This document shows positions 6,035 to 12,962 of a DNA stretch of 14,896 nt, piece after piece; the stretch's first letter is position 1, and the number at the start of each line of letters is the position of its first letter. Source of the stretch: Candidatus Moraniibacteriota bacterium (lineage in GTDB: Bacteria > Patescibacteriota > Minisyncoccia > JAHIHE01 > JAGLIN01). The notes beneath the pieces are model-generated. The model had not been told where the DNA came from. It did not search any database and saw only the letters and a program-made list of their open reading frames with translations. The stretch spans positions 1 to 14,896 of the forward strand of contig DAOWHY010000027.1 of assembly GCA_030641185.1 (NCBI GenBank), in the 5' to 3' direction. The translations under genes and the position numbers were made by a program.

Positions 6035-7873
6035 TTACAATTTATTTTCCATCATCTCATCCAAAACCTCCAAATACATCGCGCTACTCCAAAGCTGCGC
6101 CCCGCATCCAGCAGAAGTTTGTTTTTCCGCGGAACTTACTTCGCTGTGATGTCCGATTATTCCGTTATAAAGAATTTCATTTGTGCTTGCTTCCATTATA
6201 GAATTTATGTATTCCGAATATTTATGCGGGTTTAAACGATATAAAACAAGCGCCGCTAAATTATTTATCCAATACCAGCTATTTCCATTGTGATAGCTTG
6301 CGTTATTTTCTCCAGTATCTTTTGGAATAAATTCACTGCTTGTTATATCTATTGACGACAGTCCTCCCCATTCAAGATAAAGCTTCGGCAGTATTTTGTC
6401 AAAACATAATTCCCATTTTTCTTTATTTAAGAGTTCAGAATATAAATATGCCGCCAAAAAAATATTTGATCTTATTGTTCTATCGTCTGGACCATCAAAT
6501 AAAATTCCGTCTTTATAAAATTTCTCTCTGACTTCAGTTTTTAATTCTTTTTCTAAAATCTGATACTGATCGTTTTTTGTTAATTTGTACAAAAAGTTGT
6601 ACATTCTCAATCGCCCGGCTTGGATTTCAATTCTCGCTCCGTTTCTATCTAAGCTATCCATCCAGGTCTCGTTTTTTTTGCTGTCCGCCAAATCGTCAAC
6701 CGTTCTCGTTTGAACTAAATTAGAGATCGCTTTTTCAAATCCTTTTGTGATATCCATTTTAAAATCCTTTGGTAATTTATGATTGCGGGAAATTTTAAAA
6801 GTTCTTTCCGCTAACCAGCTAAGCGCGTCGGCGCTTTGTAATTTCATTTGTTCTGCGCCAAAAAATCTTTGTTTGGGAGCTTGTCCATTATCTGAATTTG
6901 TTTTCAATTGCGCTAGAATTATTTCTTGCGCTAAATTTCTATCTAACTTATAAATTTGCAAAAGGGATATTGCCTCGTCTCTGTGCCAAAATTGGAAAAA
7001 CCACGGCAATCCGGCGTAAGCGCCTTTTTTGTTATTATTTTCAACTAACAAAGTATTGATGGAATTTTCAGCGCACAAATAAGCCATTTTTATTTCATCG
7101 TCGCTAATATTTGTAGGCTTTATTTTTTTATAAGTACCGCTTTTTGTTTTTTCGCGCAGTTCATCAAAATTATTAAACACACATTCAGCTTCCTCTATTG
7201 CTTTTTGAGGACTACCGGCTACCGAGAAAACAGCGTTTTTAAATTCAATTTCCAGCGCCTTAAAAACAAATCTGTCACATGGATGTGAGTTTCTGTCTTT
7301 GTCTTTCCGATAATGCTTGGAAAAAAATTCTCCTATTTTTTGATAATCATATCTATCCGTTTTTATTGCTAAATATAAAATAAATTCTTTTTTATCATCT
7401 AACCCGTCTTCAGCTAAATTGCGTCGTTTTGTAAATTTTATTAAAGCGTGCTCTCTTTCTATTTTAATGTCATAAATTCTGCCCATTTGTCTTGAATCAT
7501 ACGGATAACGCATATCTAAAATAATTTCCGCTTTCGCTTTTTTGCTTGTTTTAAGACAGAGTGAATTATAACCGTCTGGTATAAAATATTTCTCGCTAAG
7601 ATTATTTTTATACTTTCTCTCAACCTCAAAAAAACTGTTCTTGATTCCTGTTATTTTAGAATCGCCCAAAATATTTATCTGATCAATTATCTTATAAACC
7701 GCTAATTTATTTTTATCTTTTTTTCCGTCCACGTAAAAAAACCCCTGATAGCGTGTTTCATCTCCATTCGTTAAATAAAAATAATTTCCCAAATCATTCC
7801 CCAAAAGAAGATCAGCATTTTCGCTAATTTCTTTCTGTATTTTTTTATTTTTATATTGGTGGGTTAGGTTCAT
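6035..7873 (-). CDS. Amylo-alpha-1,6-glucosidase / glycogen-debranching-type glycoside hydrolase (GH133-like)
   Basis: A 612-residue enzyme predicted to hydrolyse alpha-1,6 branch stubs of glycogen or related alpha-glucans. The N-terminal part (about 1-245) is a beta-sandwich-like region without clear motifs. The C-terminal (alpha/alpha)6-barrel carries the family signatures: GLPWFFQFWHRDEA (288-301, acid residue D299), QSADALSWLAE (346-356), ETWMDS (402-407) followed by RNGARIEIQA (410-419), SYHNGNSWYW (526-535), HHSEVSS (575-581, E578 a likely catalytic partner) and AGCGAQLWSSA (588-598). No signal peptide is seen, so it should be cytosolic. It starts 12 bp after the PsbP-like gene and precedes the DUF2330 gene by 29 bp. 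With the GT3 glycogen synthase upstream it supports a glycogen storage and mobilisation cluster. A glucoamylase-like specificity cannot be excluded. Confidence 0.82.
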   Translation of the reverse strand: MNLTHQYKNKKIQKEISENADLLLGNDLGNYFYLTNGDETRYQGFFYVDGKKDKNKLAVYKIIDQINILGDSKITGIKNSFFEVERKYKNNLSEKYFIPDGYNSLCLKTSKKAKAEIILDMRYPYDSRQMGRIYDIKIEREHALIKFTKRRNLAEDGLDDKKEFILYLAIKTDRYDYQKIGEFFSKHYRKDKDRNSHPCDRFVFKALEIEFKNAVFSVAGSPQKAIEEAECVFNNFDELREKTKSGTYKKIKPTNISDDEIKMAYLCAENSINTLLVENNNKKGAYAGLPWFFQFWHRDEAISLLQIYKLDRNLAQEIILAQLKTNSDNGQAPKQRFFGAEQMKLQSADALSWLAERTFKISRNHKLPKDFKMDITKGFEKAISNLVQTRTVDDLADSKKNETWMDSLDRNGARIEIQAGRLRMYNFLYKLTKNDQYQILEKELKTEVREKFYKDGILFDGPDDRTIRSNIFLAAYLYSELLNKEKWELCFDKILPKLYLEWGGLSSIDITSSEFIPKDTGENNASYHNGNSWYWINNLAALVLYRLNPHKYSEYINSIMEASTNEILYNGIIGHHSEVSSAEKQTSAGCGAQLWSSAMYLEVLDEMMENKL

Positions 7874-7885
7874 TTTATATTTTAT

Positions 7886-9877
7886 TTACAAACTTGAAAC
7901 AGAAACAAATTTGTTTTCAACTAAATCAAAGTATCCAGTTATTTCATCAGATTCCTCATTAACAAAGCAAGGAAATTTGTCGGGAAAATACTCTACATAT
8001 CTTCTGATGTTTATTTTTCCTCTGTCAACCATATCCCCGTAACTATCAAAATAACGATCTGGATGATTATAATAATCATTTGACACTATAAATCCTGGTG
8101 GTCGACAATTAAAAATAGCCTCTTGATCTTTTATTAAATGTCCATTATCAACATCTTCCTTGGAAAGTCTTTCATTGTTAATAATAATTTCTATGTCATT
8201 ATCAGAAAGAGAATCTTCATTTTCGCCTAGTAATCTTCTCGCTTTTTTTTCGGCATTAAAAATAGTAGATGATTTTGAGCTGGCAATTTTTATATCAACA
8301 TCTAACATGGCTTCTCTTACAAAATATATAAAGTCTTTACTTTCTGGTTTGAACATAAAAACAGAGATATGTGATCCAGGACCATCGGCAAATTTTCCCC
8401 CAAAATATAAGTCTGCTTCCTCAAATAAATCAAAATCACCAAATATCAAATAGCCAATTTCATTACTAAGATTTTTTTCTTCAAATGGATATTTGGTTGA
8501 GATTGTTTTTAAAGAACGATCTTTTGCTCCATAATCACCGAACTTTCTATTAGTAAATAAAATAAATTCTTGCTCCTTAAATTCATGAACAGGAAATTCT
8601 GTTTTTTCTCCGTTTAGCAATAGCATACTTCCTCCTCCTTTTGAAGAATAAATACCTGGTTTATTTTCATCAACAGTTTCATCTTTTTCTATAAATTTGA
8701 AAGTAGAAAGGATTTGATCAAAAATCGGTTTTTTTCTTGTGGCATTGAAAATAAAAACTTTATTATCATTAGCAAAAAGAACGACTGCCGAAGGGCCTGC
8801 CGACGGCAAATTCTCGTGATAAAAAACTCTCTGAGTTCCTTGAATGCCAGCGATTTGAATGTTACTGGTTACATCTTCTGAAGATGCATGTTCCACATGT
8901 TCCTTAATGTACTCCTGCAAACTTACATTATTTATATTTAAAACGACACTAAAAGCTATGGGTTCACCTGCATGATCTCCTGGATATGGAGGATCAAAAT
9001 ATATTGTTTGATTATTTTTTTGAGGAAGTCCTTTTATTTCCCAACCTTCTGGATACTTAAATTCAAACCCAGACTCCTCATTCCGATAAGTCTGCCAATT
9101 TGCAGTTTCGTCTTTTTCTATAAATTTGAAAGTGGAAAGAATTTGATCAAACAATTCGTTACACTTCTCCAATCCCTCTTTTTTTTGCCATTCCTCTCCC
9201 TTACAAAAAAGTTGAAAATCAAGTAATGTTGTTAGATCTGTTTCTTCTCCACAATAAAATAAATATTCCCCCCGGCCTTTTATAACTTCAGCAGGATACA
9301 CTTTTAAGTTTTTATCCACACAAAATCCCCCGAGAATTAAATGTTCGTCTAATAAAAAATCATTGCATTTTTTCTCGCTAATTCCTTCTTGAAAGCTCGA
9401 AAAAATAATTTTAGGAAGATTGTTATCTGAAAGAACAACAAACTCACCTTCATTGCGGCATGTCGGAGAAGAAGGAAAAGTAAAAGGCGAAACACTGTCC
9501 AATTGATTGGTTCTTACTAAAAATTCTGCATTTTTTGATTCAAAAAAAGTCTGAAAGAAATAATCATCAGTATTTCCTTCATTCTTCCAATCTTCTGGAT
9601 ATTTTATTTCATACCCATATTTTTCATTCCGATAAACTTTCCAATCTGAAATATCTCCTTCCTCCTCAAAAACCACCGGCTTTTCACTTTTATCTAAATC
9701 ACTCCTATTCTCTGACACCTGAATCACAGGAGTTATATTTTCTTTAATTCCAGAAAATAAATATCCAATTAATCCATAAACAGCGCCAATGCCGACAATA
9801 AGAACGACAGCGGTTATAATGCTTGGCAGATTTGAAGGAGAAATCGTTTTTTCTGGTTTAGTTATTTTATTTTGCAT
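7886..9877 (-). CDS. Membrane-anchored protein with two PsbP-like domains and a unique C-terminal domain
   Basis: A 663-residue paralog of the gene at 9990-11534. Residues about 18-42 form one transmembrane helix after a short basic N-terminus, so the rest is probably extracytoplasmic. Two PsbP-like modules follow: the first opens DWKVYRNEKYGYEIKYPEDW (79-97) and closes FDQILSTFKF (243-252); the second opens WQTYRNEESGFEFKYPEGW (261-279) and closes FDQILSTFKF (386-395). The first module is Cys-rich (for example C140, C171, C186, C209, C225, C239). Residues about 405-663 are a separate domain I do not recognise, starting SSKGGGSMLLLNG. Its N-terminal 94 residues match the upstream paralog at 82 positions, then similarity drops sharply. 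Function unknown; a surface ligand-binding or adhesion role is a guess. Only 12 bp separate it from the debranching-enzyme gene. Confidence 0.8.
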   Translation of the reverse strand: MQNKITKPEKTISPSNLPSIITAVVLIVGIGAVYGLIGYLFSGIKENITPVIQVSENRSDLDKSEKPVVFEEEGDISDWKVYRNEKYGYEIKYPEDWKNEGNTDDYFFQTFFESKNAEFLVRTNQLDSVSPFTFPSSPTCRNEGEFVVLSDNNLPKIIFSSFQEGISEKKCNDFLLDEHLILGGFCVDKNLKVYPAEVIKGRGEYLFYCGEETDLTTLLDFQLFCKGEEWQKKEGLEKCNELFDQILSTFKFIEKDETANWQTYRNEESGFEFKYPEGWEIKGLPQKNNQTIYFDPPYPGDHAGEPIAFSVVLNINNVSLQEYIKEHVEHASSEDVTSNIQIAGIQGTQRVFYHENLPSAGPSAVVLFANDNKVFIFNATRKKPIFDQILSTFKFIEKDETVDENKPGIYSSKGGGSMLLLNGEKTEFPVHEFKEQEFILFTNRKFGDYGAKDRSLKTISTKYPFEEKNLSNEIGYLIFGDFDLFEEADLYFGGKFADGPGSHISVFMFKPESKDFIYFVREAMLDVDIKIASSKSSTIFNAEKKARRLLGENEDSLSDNDIEIIINNERLSKEDVDNGHLIKDQEAIFNCRPPGFIVSNDYYNHPDRYFDSYGDMVDRGKINIRRYVEYFPDKFPCFVNEESDEITGYFDLVENKFVSVSSL

Positions 9878-9989
9878 AATGATGGATTAATAAATAAAAT
9901 AAAATCTATACATTTAAAATATCGATAGTATCTAAAACTTTTTTCTTTTCATTTATTTTTTGGAGTAAATTTTAGTTATTAGTTATTTT

Positions 9990-11534
9990 TTATAATACTT
10001 GAAATAAGCGGAAATGAGAATAACATTCTGGAGCGCCTCCTCCTGGTGGAGGGGTAGGCTTTGTTAATTTCAGTTTTACTAAATTATTTTTATTACTGCC
10101 GAGTAATTTATATAGATCTTCACCTGAAATAATATTTTCCACTGTTCCACTATCTCCCGAATTCATTGAGTGAATAATATTTTTATCTTTATTATAACAA
10201 CCAATTCCTATGCTATTATTTCCAACAAAAGAATTTCCTTTAGAATCGTTTATAAAATCATAGATTAAATCGCTACTAGTATCTTTAACAACAAAAAAGG
10301 CATAATCCACTGTTTCACTGCACATGCCGTTTTCATCGCAAACCCATCTTTCAATGTCTAAATATCCCGTAAGAGTCAGTGTTCCAAAAAATCCAATTCT
10401 ATCGCTCTTTTGAAAAACAGTTTCATCTTCTTCTATAAATTTGAAAGTGGAAAGAATTTGATCAAAAATTTTACCTTCGTAAACACTACAACGATCTGTG
10501 AATGAAATGGTCATCTTACCATCAAATATTTTTGTGTATGTTTCAACACAAATGCCAGCACCATGATAAGTTATTGCCTCTCTTGTATCTACTGAGAATT
10601 CTTTAATTGTAGGTATGTTGCCTTCATTAATTATTACATCTCCTTCTTTATAAGCTCCTACGCTAATATTTCTGATTGCTTCATTTTTTGTTATAACCTC
10701 AGATATATTTAAAAATAATGGACAATATTTATTACCTTCAAAATCAAATACAGGACAACCAAATATAATTCCTTTTCTATATTCATTTTCTTGCCACAAA
10801 GGATTATCCCAATCGCCCGGATATTTCAACTCAAACCCATACTCCTCATTCCGATAAGTCTGCCAATTTGCAGTTTCGTCTTTTTCTATAAATTTAAAAG
10901 TGGAAAGGATTTGGTTAAATTCTTTTTCAGAAGTTGAATCATTTTTATAGATAATAATGTAAATGTTATTCTTTTGAATACAATTTAAATAAAGATCACC
11001 CTCGTCACTCTTTTTAAGAAACTTTATTATTTTAATATTATTTAAATATATCTCTTCTTTTTGAATCTCATTATTTTTTAAATTTTCATCTATTTTTTCT
11101 TTGGACCATTTTTCATTTGCCACTTCTATTCCCAAATTATGAGACAAATGAGATGCTCCCTTGCTGAACATCATTTCTGAATTTAATTTATATCTATCCT
11201 CTGTCCAAAAATTTATACTCTCCTCGCTATTTTTTTCTATAATCCAATTATTTGGGTACTTTATCTCAAACCCATATTTTTCATTCCGATAAACTTTCCA
11301 ATCTGAAATATCTTCTTCCCCCTCAAAAACCACAGGCTTTTCAATTTTATCTAAATTGCTCTTATTCTCTGACACCTGAATCACAGGAGTTATATTTTCT
11401 TTAATTCCAGAAAACAGATATCCCACTAATCCATAAACAGCGCCAATGCCGACAATAAGAACAACAGCGATAATAATGCTTGGCAGATTTGAAAGAGAAA
11501 TTGTTTTTTCTGGTCTTTTTGTTTTGTTTTGCAT
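9990..11534 (-). CDS. Membrane-anchored protein with two PsbP-like domains, paralog of the following gene
   Basis: A 514-residue protein built like its downstream neighbour: a basic start, one transmembrane helix (about 18-42), a linker, then a PsbP-like module opening DWKVYRNEKYGFEIKYPNNW (79-97) and closing FNQILSTFKF (206-215). A second module opens WQTYRNEEYGFELKYPGDW (224-242) and closes FDQILSTFKF (357-366). The C-terminal domain (about 378-514) differs from the neighbour's: it begins GFFGTLTLTGYLDI and ends in a proline/glycine run (PTPPPGGG) followed by APECYSHFR. Only the anchor and module borders are conserved between paralogs; module interiors are unrelated by eye. The 112-bp gap to the next gene holds only AT-rich sequence with no clear terminator. 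The 307 bp upstream carry the hairpin pair at 11595-11828, so a promoter may lie between 11535 and 11595, but I see no convincing one. Function unknown. Confidence 0.8.
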   Translation of the reverse strand: MQNKTKRPEKTISLSNLPSIIIAVVLIVGIGAVYGLVGYLFSGIKENITPVIQVSENKSNLDKIEKPVVFEGEEDISDWKVYRNEKYGFEIKYPNNWIIEKNSEESINFWTEDRYKLNSEMMFSKGASHLSHNLGIEVANEKWSKEKIDENLKNNEIQKEEIYLNNIKIIKFLKKSDEGDLYLNCIQKNNIYIIIYKNDSTSEKEFNQILSTFKFIEKDETANWQTYRNEEYGFELKYPGDWDNPLWQENEYRKGIIFGCPVFDFEGNKYCPLFLNISEVITKNEAIRNISVGAYKEGDVIINEGNIPTIKEFSVDTREAITYHGAGICVETYTKIFDGKMTISFTDRCSVYEGKIFDQILSTFKFIEEDETVFQKSDRIGFFGTLTLTGYLDIERWVCDENGMCSETVDYAFFVVKDTSSDLIYDFINDSKGNSFVGNNSIGIGCYNKDKNIIHSMNSGDSGTVENIISGEDLYKLLGSNKNNLVKLKLTKPTPPPGGGAPECYSHFRLFQVL

Positions 11535-11594
11535 AATATAGATATTATTTTGTTAAATATTTAGAACTTTCTCGCTTCAATTCATCTCTAAAAA

Positions 11595-11625
11595 ATTCTG
11601 TCATCCCGAACTTGTTTCAGGATCT
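11595..11625 (+). repeat. Left hairpin arm of the 234-bp element
   Basis: Reads ATTCTGTCATCCCGAA then CTTGTTTCAGGATCT. It folds as ATCC/GGAT, a C-A mismatch, GAA/TTC and a 5-nt CTTGT loop. Confidence 0.75.
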
Positions 11626-11797
11626 TTGTTATTTTAGGTTTTAATTTATCCTATTCAATATTATCTTTCATCTACAACGCAAACACAATTATTTTTTTGT
11701 TTATTTTTTTTAAAAACAGTAATTGCGTTAGTAATTGCGTTTTCGTCCTAATCAAAATGTTTAATGATTTATAGATTAGATTAGCGTAATAGCTGAA

Positions 11798-11828
11798 AGA
11801 TTCTGAAACAAGTTCAGAATGACAGAAT
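11798..11828 (-). repeat. Right hairpin arm of the 234-bp element, possible terminator of the GalT-family gene
   Basis: On minus this carries ATTCTGAA and TTCAGAAT as a perfect 8-bp stem around CTTGT. Compared with the left arm, one C:G pair has become T:A through changes on both sides, and the C-A mismatch has become T-A. It lies 13 bp after the stop of the GalT-family gene and is followed by CTTTC, so it could end or stabilise that transcript, though the T-run is poor. Confidence 0.7.
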
Positions 11829-11841
11829 AATACAACATTAT

Positions 11842-12792
11842 TTATTCCCGGTAAAATTCCGCCGCGTCCTCAGGAGAAGTTTTGACAATAAAAGAATCTG
11901 TTGCTAGCTCAAACCCTGCCCAAGTATTTACCCTTGGCGCGATCACAAAATGGAAATGCAAATCTTCTCCTGTTGGCGAATAGTGCAAATAAAAATTATA
12001 AGAAATACCTGCTCCCTCAAGTTTCGGCAGAATTATTTTAAATATCTCAGCTAAATTTTTAAATTCTGCTTCTTTTAATTCGGTTATATTTTTATAATGT
12101 TTCCTTGGAAAAATCAACGCTTCATAATTAAATCTCGGCGCGTAAGGCGCAAAACAAATAAAATCATCATTAGCAAAAATAAATCGCTTGCTTTTTTCCT
12201 CGCTTTTTGTTATCTCACAGTATGGACAGCTCTTGTATTTCTTCACAGCGTCAATTTTTTCTTGAACTAAAGATGGAATGGTGTTTGTGGCAATAATCTG
12301 GCTGTGAGAATGAACTAGTGAAGTCCCTGCTTTTGCTCCGCTATTTTTAAAAATCTGCACATATTTTATTCCTTCTTTCGCGCTTAATTCTTTCATTCTT
12401 AAGGCATATACTTTCAGAACTTCTTCAATTTCTTCCACGCTCAAATCCGCCAGCTGTTTTTCATGATCTGGCGTTTCCGCAATAATCTCATGAGACCCAA
12501 ACGCCTCTCCATTTGTGTAAAATTTATTTTTTGTTTCAATTTCTTTCTTCAAACTTTCGTCAACCGCAGGAAATTTATTTAAAAACCAACGCACTTGCCA
12601 TTCGTCTTTTTTATTTTTATTACTAATTCTCCCAATCTCCGGCGGAGTTAAACTCTCACTTCCAGGACAAAAATAACAAATATCTTCTTTATTTTTTATT
12701 TTATTTTTCTCAACCTGCTGTGGCCTTTTAGCGCGATCAGACGCAATATAACTCCAGCGATTGAGAATGTAATCTTTTCTTAGGTTTATCAT
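11842..12792 (-). CDS. galT: GalT-family nucleotidylyltransferase (galactose-1-phosphate uridylyltransferase / sugar-nucleotide phosphorylase type)
   Basis: A 316-residue HIT-superfamily enzyme that moves a nucleotidyl group between sugar phosphates. The N-terminal half has a zinc pair CYFC (39-42), ETPDH (106-110) and the active-site motif HSHSQ (161-165), where H163 is the expected nucleotidylated His. The C-terminal half has CPYC (189-192) and HFHFVIAPR (279-287). The canonical E. coli motif is HPHGQ; the Ser after the first His and the motif SHSQ recall GalT-like ADP-glucose phosphorylases, so the substrate may be ADP- or UDP-glucose rather than galactose-1-phosphate. It follows a glycogen synthase, which supports making or recycling the glucosyl donor. 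An ATG 111 nt further upstream (12903) would add 37 codons, but these translate a hairpin repeat, so MINLRKDY was chosen. No Shine-Dalgarno is seen. Confidence 0.85.
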   Translation of the reverse strand: MINLRKDYILNRWSYIASDRAKRPQQVEKNKIKNKEDICYFCPGSESLTPPEIGRISNKNKKDEWQVRWFLNKFPAVDESLKKEIETKNKFYTNGEAFGSHEIIAETPDHEKQLADLSVEEIEEVLKVYALRMKELSAKEGIKYVQIFKNSGAKAGTSLVHSHSQIIATNTIPSLVQEKIDAVKKYKSCPYCEITKSEEKSKRFIFANDDFICFAPYAPRFNYEALIFPRKHYKNITELKEAEFKNLAEIFKIILPKLEGAGISYNFYLHYSPTGEDLHFHFVIAPRVNTWAGFELATDSFIVKTSPEDAAEFYRE

Positions 12793-12819
12793 AGTTTTTT
12801 GTGAAATAGTAATATATAT

Positions 12820-12927
12820 TTTTGGAATGTCAAACGAGCCACAGCGAAGTTTGACCGAAGAACGATAAAACTTAATCTTACAATATTTCAAGTAGAACTT
12901 CACTGCGGTTCGTTCTACGCTCCAAAA
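12820..12927. repeat. Short inverted pair of 36-bp hairpin repeats (BIME-like)
   Basis: This fills most of the 170-bp gap between glycogen synthase and the GalT-family gene. The left unit (12820-12855, plus) and right unit (12892-12927, minus) both begin TTTTGGA, then two variable bases, a 7-bp stem, a 13-nt loop and the returning stem. Stems are GTCAAAC/GTTTGAC on the left and GTAGAAC/GTTCTAC on the right; the two differing pairs are fully compensated. Overall 27 of 36 positions agree. A 36-bp AT-rich spacer lies between. It belongs to a different sequence family from the TGTCAT hairpins. Confidence 0.7.
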
Positions 12928-12962
12928 TATAGCAAAATTAAAGATATGTAAATTCTAAACAT

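Larger units (their letters stand above)
11595..11828. mobile_element. 234-bp MITE-like hairpin pair without an ORF
   Basis: This unit occupies most of the 307-bp gap between the GalT-family gene and the first PsbP-like gene. Inverted 31-bp ends (11595-11625 and 11798-11828) match at 28 of 31 positions and share TGTCAT-NNN-GA and a GATCT/AATCT end with the GIY-YIG element. The interior codes for nothing convincing. It holds an 11-bp direct repeat, GTAATTGCGTT (11719-11729 and 11731-11741), partly complementary to AACGCAA...CAATTA at 11676-11691, so an internal stem is possible. No clear target-site duplication is seen. The structure fits a non-autonomous miniature element; mobility is inferred. 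Confidence 0.5.

Noticed and set aside
8185..8200. TGTCAT within the PsbP-like coding region as another repeat copy
   Set aside because: Only the hexamer matches; no hairpin or ATCT end follows, and it is ordinary coding sequence.
9878..9989. Promoter between the two PsbP-like genes (weak -10-like TATAGAT)
   Set aside because: In DNA this AT-rich such matches occur by chance, and no -35 element at proper spacing supports it.
11719..11741. Tandem 12-bp units as a CRISPR array or iteron set
   Set aside because: Only two copies exist, with no spacers of regular length and no neighbouring cas or replication gene.
12793..12903. Upstream start for the GalT-family gene adding 37 residues
   Set aside because: The added peptide is a translation of the paired hairpin repeat, and GalT-family homology begins at MINLRKDY.
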